A stretch of 60,000 bases of DNA, taken from positions 12,965,962 through 13,025,961 of the forward strand of contig NC_134034.1 of NCBI RefSeq assembly GCF_964204645.1, in the 5' to 3' direction. The DNA comes from Tubulanus polymorphus (taxonomy: Eukaryota > Nemertea > Palaeonemertea > Tubulaniformes > Tubulanidae). Every line of letters starts with the position of its first letter. Within the stretch, counting starts at the first letter, position 1. Below are positions 10,139 through 22,100 of the stretch, piece by piece. Position numbers and translations under genes: made by a program. The notes beneath the pieces are model-generated. The model was not told where the DNA came from, ran no database searches, and worked only from the letters and a program-made list of their open reading frames with translations.

Positions 10139-13100
10139 TTATGAGATGAGGCACGCACGGGATTGTGGGTTCTGTTTTCGTCGATGGTTCATTTTCCCCA
10201 CCTGCCTCGCTATTAACATGGCCGCGTTAACTGACGTCCTGCGAGCAGACGATGACTGCTGCTGCCCCCTATCATCAGACGTTTGAACTAAATCTTCAGC
10301 TGATCGCGATTTATATTTTTGAGTTTCCTCAGTTAATTTCGATGCTAAATTCTTACTGGCTTTTCTAACTGGGCCGCCATTTTGAATAGAATTAGCGGAA
10401 TCATCGTTTTTGGTCGCCGTTGTGCGCGATGCTGTATTCCCTGGCGATTTGGTCACGTGGTTATTTGAGTTTTGATTCCCTGCATGAACACTAGTGGTCG
10501 AACTGGACTGTGGGGTATCTGAACGAGACTGTGAGGTATTTGAACTAGACTGTGGGACATTGGAATTAGACTGTGAGGTATTCGAATTTATTATCTGTTT
10601 ATCAGATTTGTCTGCTTTGGCGTTGTCCTGATGACCGTTAGGTAACTTGCTGGCAGTAACAACCGCTTCTGTTGGTTTATTGGGACTAGATATGGACTTT
10701 TCTGGGATTTTCCAAGACTCCCTGGTATCAGGTACGATTGTTTTTGGGATTTTCTCGGATATCTTGGAATCTGAAACCACAGTTTCTATTTTATGATTTT
10801 CTGACATTTTTTTCTTGGTTTCTGTTGTGTCTTCGGCTCTCGCAGAATAACTCGTAACAGTTTCTGGAACTTCGTCTGATTTCTGAGGATCAGTTAAATC
10901 ACTTTTCAGTGACTTCACTTGTTCTGATGACGCAGTTTGCTCATTCTCCACGGGTGGTTGTTTGATGCGCTCGGATTTTCCCTGATCATCATTTGTTGGT
11001 GTCTGGTTAGTTTTTGTGCCACCAGGTGGCGCTGATGTTGATACCTCAGTGGTTTTTATGTCACCAGCTGGCGCTGATGTTGATATCTCGATAGGTTTGG
11101 TGTCACCAGGTGTCGCTGCTGTTGAAAACTCGGTAGTTTTGGTGTCACCAGGTGTCACTGCTGTTGAACTGTCTGTAGGTTTGGTGTCACCAGGTGTCAC
11201 TGCTGTTGAACTCTCTGTAGGTTTGGTTTCGCCAGGAGTCGCTGCTGTTGAACTGTCTGTAGGTTTGGTTTCACCAGGTGTCGCTGCTGTTGAACTGTCT
11301 GTAGGTTTGGTGTCACCAGGTGTCGCTGCTGTTGAAAACTCGGTAGTTTTGGTGTCACCAGGTGTCGCTGCTGTTGAACTGTCTGTAGGTTTGGTTTCAC
11401 CAGGTGTCGCTGCTGTTGAACTGTCTGTAGGTTTGGTTTCGCCAGGTGTCGCTGCTGTTGAACTGTCTGTAGGTTTGGTTTCACCAGGTGTCGCTGCTGT
11501 TGAACTCTCTGTAGGTTTCGTTTCACCAGGTGTCGCTGCTGTTGAACTCTCTGTAGGTTTGGTTTCGCCAGGTGTCGCTGCTGTTGAACTCTCTGTAGGT
11601 TTGGTTTCACCAGGTGTCGCTGCTGTTGAACTCTCTGTAGGTTTGGTTTCGCCAGGTGTCGCTGCTGTTGAACTGTCTGTAGGTTTGGTTTCACCAGGTG
11701 TCGCTGCTGTTGAACTCTCTGTAGGTTTCGTTTCACCAGGTGTCGCTGCTGTTGAAATCTCTGCAGGTTTGGTTTCGCCAGGTGTCGCTGCTGTTGAACT
11801 CTCTGTAGGTTTGGTGTCACCAGGTGTCGCTGTGATTTTATCAGTCTCCATTGACTTCGTCTGGTTAATCTTCACTTCCGGCTCGGATGGACTAGCTACG
11901 GTTATATGGACGGGTTTCGTCGATGACGTCACCGGTTTTTGCGTAGTCGATGACGTCAGCGGTAGTTTGTGCGTAGTTGTTTTGACGGGACTAGCGGGCG
12001 GAGTTTCGAGTCGCTCTCGTATCGTTCTCAACACTTTTCTGCCTTCTTCATAAATCGGGTCGGCGATATTAAACATCGTAACACTTCCGTCCGTACAACC
12101 CAACACTACACCAGCGCCATCTGGTGCGCCGATTATAGCCGTGACGTCAGCGTGCGCTTTATAATTAGCGATACGTTTGCCGTCTGCGACGCGGAAAACG
12201 CGTAGAGTTCTGTGTCCTGAGTGATAGTACAACACGTGTTGGTCGTTACGAGTAAACAATGTCTTCACGCTAAACACTCCCTCGGCTACTTTAGGTATCA
12301 ACTGGTGTACCACGTGACCGTTGTTTTTCAGGTCGAGCAGTTGTAGACCCCCGCGCGTCGGCGCGTACAGACCGTATTTACCGTTCTTCGTGCACTGACC
12401 GTTCCATTTCAACACGGAACGCACGAACGATTTCTTTTTGATATCCCAAATGTTGCCTTTCTCGTGATCGATCAGACCGACTTGCGTCGGTTCACCGGGT
12501 ATCGCTATAAGCCGGTTGTAATCGATATAATTGTTATATTTAGGGATCGTATCGTACAGGTGTGTCCCAGTTTTAGCGTGATACACACTCAACACTTCAA
12601 CGCCTTTTTTATCGACAGCAGGTGTTACTATGAATAGACCGTCGGTAGTTATTACCGGTTCCAGGAAACGAGACCCGTATGTATAATTCATAGCGAATAT
12701 AGTCGAACCGCTCGGGATTCCCCTACAAGTCATAACAGCGCCATCTGTCGTCGATTTCGAGACGGTTACGAATTTGCGGTCGTCCCCGGTGATGACTAGA
12801 TGCAATACGTCAGGTTCTACTGCGGATTTGATAGCTTTCTTACTTTCCACATCCCAAATAAGGACTTTCCCCGATTCGGCGCTGATGACGTAACGGGCGT
12901 CTGTCGTTATCTGCGCGTGCGTAACGATAGCGCTGCTCCCAGAATGCATCAACGACGACGTCATCTGGCCGGATTGTAAATTCCACAATCCGACACAGTT
13001 CCTGGCCACAGCTGCGCCTATACAATCGTTACCGGCTAAACTAACGCCCTCTATCGGCTTCTCGTGTCTATTGATATGGTTGACGCTCTCACGGATGTTG

Positions 13101-16100
13101 TCGAAATTCCAAACTTTGATAGATTTATCAATGGATGACGAAACGACGATATTAGCACCGACGGGCACGGAGGTTAGAGCTATAATTCGACCGAAGTGCG
13201 CGTCCAGCGATCTCAATAGCTCACCGGTCTTCGTCTGCCATACGTACAACACCTTCCGCACTCCGGCGATGAAGTATTGATTATTCTCGGAGAACGCCAC
13301 TAAACTCGACATCGGGTTTTTGTTTGGAATGTTGCGGATTCCAGGCGGTAGACGCATCAGGGTCATCGTACAATGAAACAGATCGATCATCTCCCAAACT
13401 CTGTATCCTAACATCCCAGTCGCCGCTACATACCTACCATCACTCGACAGCGTCAGGCAGTACACGTTGTCCGTATTGTCCGGTAGGGTGCGCTCGTATT
13501 TCCACGTGTTTCCGGTTCGTCTGTAAGCGGCCACGGCGTTATCGCTGATAGCTATGCAGGCGTACAACATCAAACCGTCTTTACTCACAGCTATAGCGCT
13601 GTGTAATTCAAACGGCTTCATTATAGATGGCGCAGTTGTCTGACCGTTTGCGACCGCTCCTGTAGGCGACTGTTTACTAGCGCCCTCTGTCGGTATTGTG
13701 AACGCATTAAGAGTCATATCGTCATCAGTTTCACTTCCGGTTTTATTCAAACAATAGAATTCTCGCCCCGCTATCTGTACGTGTATGATCGGGTTGCTAT
13801 GGTTACCGTTATCGTGTCGAGCGACGAGCTCTCCGTTGCAGTCGTAGACAGCGACTTCCTGATTGGACCAGACGGCGAACAGCAGGTCAGCTGATACGCA
13901 CAAACCGATGACGTTTGATTGCCCGAAGAGCGGTTGGTCGATGATCGTGAATTGACCGGTGATTATGTTACACAATAAAACTTGATCGTTATTGGTAAAA
14001 CTGACCGCGTTCAAATCGTTGTCGAACAACATCAGATTACTCATAATCCCCTTAATCCCCGGATTAATAACTCGGAATATCTCGCCGGTTTTTAAATCCC
14101 AGATTATGAACTGGTTGCTGGCGGAGACGAGGTATTTCAGATCGGAAGTGATGGCGATACCGAACGGAGCGAACGGGTGGCCCTCTAGTGAGTAGTGCAG
14201 CGGACCTCCGGGGGTATGCAGGTAATGATGCGCGGGAACTAATGCGCAGTCGTTCAGCCCGTCCGTATCGCATTGTTTCAATAAAGCGTTGATTTTCTTA
14301 CTCCTGGAGTAGTACGGCAGTAGTCGACCCAGTATCTGCGGGGCTAACATGTCCGGGTATTTGGAAAGGACCGAACTGGACAGACGTAACGCGTCGGCGA
14401 CTAGAGCGATATCCTTATCGTCGGGCATCGCGTTCAGTGCGTCTTCAAAATCACCCAGTACCATTTGTAACGGCATACAACTCAACTTAGCGTGCAACCA
14501 CTTATAGTTAAACAGCACCTCGCTGATTAACAGCTCGTATCGATGCGAACGCACGTAGTGATGCGGTAACTCGTTCAGCTTACGTAGATTATACCGCGTG
14601 ACGTCACCCGAATCGTCCGTGAACGCTAACGGTTGAGCCGACACCTTCCGATCGGACATGCCTCCTCTTTCTTCGGTGTTGAACCTCTGTCTCTGTAAGT
14701 CGGAGAACTCGTACGGTTTCGGTTTACCGGCCCACGTTCCGCGGTAGTATTCGGCCAGGTTCGAGTGTATCTCCGACAGTAGGTTTACGTTCCGGAAGTA
14801 GCGTTCACGTGACGCGTCGATGAACTGACGGTGGTACCAGTCGATGACGTTTATACCGTCAGCCTCGCGTTCGCTTAGATACCCTACAAAATATAAGATA
14901 AACGTGAATGAGCACCCCCTGGTGGTTTGTGAGTGAGGGAAGACCCTGGACACAGTTACAAAATTAAAGGTCAGTCTTTATCTTTATTCTATAATCAATG
15001 CAAACAGGTTAATGACATATCGGCCGAGTATCATATTTAGGACATAGATGGCTGGTGACAATTGGTCAAAAGTTTTAACGTTTAAGGCGTACAAAACATA
15101 TACCGCTTAAAAGATGGATCATTGATTATGATAATCTCTAGATAGTTTAGATTAGGGAGGCTTAGGGGGATTATGAGGATTATGAGTTATTTACCTGGTA
15201 AATCGTTCCTGATACGTGTCCATAGTAACGGCGGTATTCTACGAACCGGCGGTAAATGCCATTGATAAACGTCGTTTAAAACTTTCTCGTCTAAACTCAA
15301 CAAATCCTCTAATTCCGCTTCGGATATACCGCTCTTAGACGCGGTTATATAACCCAGCGCTCGGGATACTAGAGTTCGGCCGTGTTGTTTCTCGATTTTC
15401 TCGAAAAGCTGCACGATATTGTCGTGTATGGTGAACGACAGTTCGCATGATGCCGGACTGCTGTAACTTTTCCAGCGGCAAATCTCATCGAATACCAGTT
15501 TCACGAACAAAGGCAGGTTACATTTAGAAATCGCTTCGGTCACGATCGACCATTGTTCCGCTGTTATCTGCCGATTGGCGTTGTTTAACCAGCTCGTCAA
15601 TATCATGCTGCTTAAATTCGGCCCTAACGGCGTCACTTGTACGAAGTTGCCCTGTTGCGGCACGGCCCGCCGCAAGGTGTCCAGCAGCCCGTAATAGTTG
15701 GGCAAAGTCGACACCACTATTTTCATATTGGGCGGAAGTTCTATCGGTAACCATGCCAACGAATGAGCGCCATCCGCTCCGGACAGCTGGTCGAGCGAAT
15801 CGAGGAATAGTAACAGCGGTTTCTCATAGGTGGCGCATGCGGCGACTAGACGTTTGAAGTATTGGCAGAGCGGCGCCAGTTCGCTGGGAATCTCGTCCAG
15901 TGACTCGCCGTACACGGTGGATATCTGAGTACACAGACTCTGCAGTAGAGGCATTATCGTCGAACTATTTGGCGACGTTCCCAGAAACCTGAGCACTAGA
16001 ATCGGTTGACACGTTTTTGAAAATTTCCATTTCGCCACCTACGAACATAGATAACAATGAATATTTTTTTCATATAAACAATTTAGCGCTCTCAATTTTT

Positions 16101-19100
16101 TTCAAATTCAAAGGACTAAAAGCTTGGTCAAATAAATGGTATATAATAGTAATATCTTAGCGAGCCAATGAAAACAAAATTCGATAAAATTCGACTTTTC
16201 TTTTTCAAAATAACGGTTTTAAACCCGTATGATAGTAATGTATATATATATACCTCGCTGGCAGCTTTAGCCAATAGGGACGTTTTACCACACCCACTTT
16301 CACCGTGTAGAACCAATGGCAGTTCAGAATCCCCGGTGACGTAATCCCGTATTTTCGCGACGACCTCCTCGCGGCCTTGGAATATTTTGCAGAAGTTTTG
16401 ACAGGCGTGCAAGTGTTGCAGGATCTCGATGTAAACACTGTCTGTTCCGAGAGCCTCGTTCTTAGCCACAGCTCTATCGATTAGTTCATTTACGTGTCTG
16501 AAAAAATATTATCATCTATATGCAACTGTGGCAATCGAGGATTCCCCTTATGGCAAGCGAGGATCCACTAGGCGTGCTAGTTGTATTTCCTTGAGATAAT
16601 GTAGTGATTCTAAAGCTTGAAGTCCGGTCAAACGGATCGAGGTTCGTAATAGCCCCGATAGAAAGAGGGCTCTCTGTAAACTAAGACACTTACTCGTGAA
16701 AATGATCGCAGAATTTCTGCAGATATTCCGCGTGTGTGACATTGTCAACACCCTCACGGCTCCACTCGACCGTGAATCGCGCGAGGTTCGATTCGGGTAG
16801 TTTTTTCGGCAGTCTTTCATCCCTCAATTTCGCCAACAATTTCGCCGCTTCTTCGTCCGCCTAAAATACACAATCAAACCAATCCTCAATGCGGGGAGAT
16901 TTATCGAAATTATAGTTAAAAAATAGCGCCATCTATCGGACGTACCTTTCGACCGGAGAAGTCCATAAATTTGCAGGAATAGAGGAAGGCGCTTTTATTC
17001 ACGTTTTCGATGATTCTGATGTAGGCTAAACAATGATCAGTAACGTCCTTAGCCGTTAGAATTCCGTGCACGATTTCCCTCTCCGTGACTGGAACAAATC
17101 ATAATCAAACCCTCAATATAGACAGACATTATTCGACCTCTGGCAGTCGAGTATCCACTAGGGGCGCCAGTAGTCGCTCAGTTTCCAAATATTGTGCGCG
17201 TTATCAAAGCTTGACCTAACTTACTTCTTAATAACGACTCTTTCCATCAAACAATATTACTTATTGCAAATGGCTGAACGAATATGATGCCGCCTAGCGG
17301 TATAGATCGTTACCTGACATGAAAAAGTCGTGCATTTCTTCTTTGTTGATTTTGCGAGTAAGTTGAAGAACGTAGGAGCACTTCCGTAGAATTCTCGTTA
17401 TTTTACCGAATATTTCCCACCATAAATTACGATCTTGTTCCATTTTCAATTTATGACGCTGTTTCAAAAAAAAAATAAGGAATCACGTTTAATCGATTAG
17501 AAGGTTGAATGACCGACCCCGTATTAGTCTAATTCTATTCACCCAGGTGACGCTGTTGTTTCCGTAAGGTCATTAGACTTTAATTGGCATGAATTCTTTG
17601 AATATATGAGAGAATAGTATATACATATTTCGGGCAACGTTTCGGGGAAATTCTGATAATTTCCAAGGTATTGTGGGTTCGTTCATTTTAGCTTTTGGTA
17701 GATATTTCGATTTCAAAACTATTCACCCAATCAGAAGTAATGTTACGAATAGGGCAGTCGCTTACCTTGTTGTTGTAGTTAGTAAGAATGGAGCTGATTG
17801 GTTGTAGTATATACACAGCAGGTATCGAGTTGTTGTCTAGTTTATACCACTGACGCAGTAAATCTAAATCACCCTTCGAATCCTTGCTAGCGTCACATAT
17901 TGCGTCGAATAAAGTGGCCAGAATTTTTGTAGGCATCGGACGATAGCCGTATTTCTGTCCGAGAAATACCTGAGCGTAAAATAGAAAAAAGGCCTTTGAT
18001 ACTTTTGTACGAATGTTTGTTGAATGCGTTTGACAATTCAAAATTCTATAACGTTTTAATACAAATTGTAGACTTATTGAAAGCATTTGAAAGTTCTAAC
18101 TAAAAACACTTGACAAAGTTTGGACGAGTCGAAAGCTTTGGAAAGCTCTATAATACACTTGTTTCTATCTCAGACGAATTTTAAACCGGCTGAAAGCCTT
18201 TAAAAGGTCTATAATACATTTTTTTATTCTTACGACAATGTTGAGAGCGGTCGAATGCCTTTAGAAGGTCTGTAGTTCTTTTGTTTTTACTTACGACGAA
18301 GTTTGGACCGGTCGAAAGCCTTTGGCAGTTTTCGATTTCTTTCATGCATAATTCAGTGGTCATGTGATCGTCGGTAGCCTCGTCCCTGACTCCCCATCTC
18401 ATATCAACTACCTACACGAATAATATCAATAAAATACGGCGTTCAGTCCTAGTTGATTTCTTTCAAAATGTCTATTTGTTTTTCGATGCACCGTCGATGC
18501 GATAAAAGCCGGATATTTCTTTTTTTAGGAAAGCTAGGAAGGAGATAATTGTTCTGGCACGTTGCCAAGGTCAGTGAGTTCGGCCTTTTTTAAGATAAAT
18601 CGGTTTTTGGCGTTTTTATGAGAAAAACAAAAATTATCCATAATTTTCTCTAACTTCATAAAACTCTCGCCCATATAATCACTGCGCATGACGTCCGCGC
18701 AATAAAACCGGAAATGGACGTTGACGGTTATTCGGTAAATTCCTCACCGCAACCGGAAGTGACTTATGACATTTGTCGTTTATCGAATGTCGTGAATCGA
18801 GACGGATGAAAAGCAAATGGATTTTTTTGCGACTGATTTTATAGATGAATCGTCAAAAGACTCATTAAGTTCAATCGACAGCCGTCACGCAGGGAGAGAG
18901 GGGAAAGGGGGAGAGGGGAGTGAAGAAGGAAGGGAGAGAGGGAGATGGAGAGGGGGATATATTGGAAGTTGGAAAGAAAAGGGAGGGAAGTTAGAAGGGA
19001 AGGGGAGAGCTGAGAGAAAGAATAGAGACGATTCTCAACTAGTTCGAAATAAATTAATGACATTTTCTGATTCGATTAGAAAAAAAACGTCACCTTTTCA

Positions 19101-22100
19101 TCAATTCTCTGAGCATTGATTATTATTAATTTGATTGAATCGATTCAGACACGCGATACAGTGTAATTACAACCAATACCGGTAGAGGGCGCCACGGGGA
19201 GATAGTTTACTGGATTCACAGGGAGTGTTCATATATTAGATAAAGAATATGATTCGCTCTGTTTCAAACTGATGTTGATAGAACACGAAATTTGATATCA
19301 ACCCGAGCAACAGTCGTAATTAATTACTGACCAGCTGATGCTGCCACCTGGTGCAGGTTAAACCAGTGCACGAATAATGACGTCATCGTATATCGTGTAT
19401 ACACAGGCAGGCAGGAGTTAGAGAGCTGCTGCTGAGGTCGTATCAAATCAGCCGGATAAATACCGCAGTCGATCAGTACCTGAACAGCTCGTAAAACTAA
19501 TTATCGATAAATGCAAATTGTTTAGAAATGACTTCAATAAAATTCCCAGTCATTCGCACTTTTCAGTAGGTGTAGCCCAGTCAGGAGGTAGCCCAGTCAG
19601 GAGGTACCCTGTCAGGAGGTAGCCCAGTCAGGAGGTAGCCCATTCAGGAGGTAGCCCAGTCAGGAGGTGGTAGGCTTTAGCCAGTCTGTAGATGCAGCCT
19701 ACTCAAAGATTAAATCTTTCACTGTATATTGATCGCTTACCTATTATATACTACATATTGATTGACTGATTGTCTGACTCAGGAGTCGGACTGACTGCGT
19801 TGACAGACGAGTGACTGACTCTTGAGTCGGACTGACTGTTGATAGACATACCGGCTAGCAGCAGGCGCAGTTTAAATGCATGGATAGCAGTAATTACTAA
19901 CTAGAGGCCATACCCTAATAATACTTGTTGTCACATAAACACCGTGTTGTATGAGCAACGATTAATGGACAATAAAGGCGTTAAGAGACTTATGTATCAC
20001 ACACGATACAGAGGGAAATGGGAATATGGGAGAGAGATGAGAGGGAGGAGGAGAGAGAGAAGAGAGGGGGAGAGGAGAGAGGAGAGGGGGAGAGGAGAGA
20101 GGAGAGAGGATAGGGGAGAGGAGAGAGGAGAGAGCAGAGGGGGGAGAGGAGAGAGGAGAGAGGAGAGAGGAGAGAGGAGAGAGGAGAGGGGGAGAGGAGA
20201 GAGGAGAGAGGAGAGGGGGAGAGGAGATAGGAGAGGGGAAGAGGAGAGAGGGGAGAGAGGAGAGAGGAGAGAGGAGAGAGGAGAGAGAAGAGAGGGGAAG
20301 ATGGTGAGAGAGGAGAGAGGGAGAGGAGAGGGGAGAGGGGAGAAAGGGGGAGAGGGGAAGATGGTGAGAGAAGAGAGAAGATGGTGAGAGAGGAGAGAGA
20401 GAAGAGGGGGAGAGGAGAGAAGAGAGAGAAAAGAAATAAACAATGAACTATACCTGAAATTCGAGTCCATGTTTTTCTCGGCAATATTTTTTCAACAGAG
20501 GATACACATTTTCCATCAATGCATTGCGCTCTAAAGTCGTATCTGAAATTTATTATGATCATTATCATTATTATCAATCAGAAATGTTGTTATCAATTCC
20601 GTCATTTTTCCATCTATTAGAGGTGAATTTATAGGACTCTGCTTCAGTCCAGCGTCCGCCATTTAATCAGACCCAATATGGCGAAAGTACCGCTACCAGA
20701 ACCTTAAATGTGCTTGAATTCGTTTTGTAACTTCATTGACTTCATTCTAAAGTGAATTCGCGATAAATAAACTGATCAGTTTTCTGATGATTACTACCAG
20801 TTTGATTGGTTGATTGTTTGATCGTCGTTAAGGTGATAGATTTAAATTAATAGCTTGTTTAAGTGCGTTCAACCGCTACGATTATTGTTCCGGAAGTAGG
20901 AACGTGACTACGATTAAATCGCAGTATTTATCACCGAGCGAGCTGCGGCAAGCGAGCTGTTGAATAACGCTTTGCTCTGTGAGTCAATTCGGTATTTGAC
21001 AGAATAAATAATTGCTGGAATGGATCTAGAAGTCACAGGTAGCAGTGAGGCAGTAGCTGCTGCTGCTGCTACTGCTGTATTTTATTTGATCTGTAACGAT
21101 ACAAAGATCGGATAAAAAACATCTATCAAACGCGAGTCACACTCAACTGAGAAAACGCCGGGATCCAACGCGTTTACATCTACTCGACTCCGGGTACACG
21201 AATTTCTATTTAGATAAAATGTGATAAACGAAAATGATATCTCGTTTCTCCTAATCGCTGAGGGTCACTTTGGTAAACTGCGATGAAATTTGTAATCGGT
21301 TAATTTCTATGCATATCGGGTATGTTATGGTTAGCTTAATGATTATTTAAAAAAGTAAACCGGGTAGATAGGCGGCCGGCTGGCTTTACTTAAGGAGAAA
21401 TAAGGTACCAGTTTTTAGCCTGTAAATTGATTATGTAAACAAGAGTTTGTAATATCGTCGTCCTGCACGTTTTCTTAACGAACACGAAGAAGTCGTTAAG
21501 AATTAGAAATTCTAAGCCGGCGAGTCGTTATAATTGAACTGACCACTCGAATTTCAGAGATGTAAAAACTGGGTGACATTTCCATTCTCTACAAATATCA
21601 GGATATAGTGAAATAGTGAATGATAACCTTTAAATCAAATTAAGCTAATTCTAATGGACTAAATCCCGTAAATACCCCTTGCATACCGACACATACATCT
21701 GCGGACAATACTCGCCTCCATTTCCCTAGAAACCAAACAACCACTTCCTTAGCAACGGAAGTTTATTAAACGACAAGAAACTGACGCGTGAATTCGGAAT
21801 TAATCCGCTTTTGATGAACGGCTGTGGCTAGACCAAGCCTTACTGAAACTAGAGTTATACACAGCGAGTACCCGAGCCTCCTGGAGTTACACAGGGATAA
21901 CCCCAGCCCCATCGAGATACACGAGGAGGGCCCTATCCCCATGGAGTTACACAAGGGGGACCCTAGCCCCATGGAGTTACACAAGGAGGGTCCTAGCCCC
22001 ATGGAGTAACACAAGGAGGGTCCTAGCCCCATCGAGTTACACAGGGATGACCCCAGCCCCCGTACAGGGAGAACCCGAGCCTTGTAGAAGTACGGAGGGA

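Noticed and set aside
11016-12053. Long plus-strand open frame (Val/Ser/Pro repeat)
   Set aside because: Antisense mirror of the 42-bp coding repeat in the NACHT-WD40 gene; open only because the unit length divides by three.
19944-20577. Arg/Glu and Leu/Ser/Pro frames
   Set aside because: GA-rich intronic microsatellite; only 20454-20542 on the minus strand is a genuine exon.
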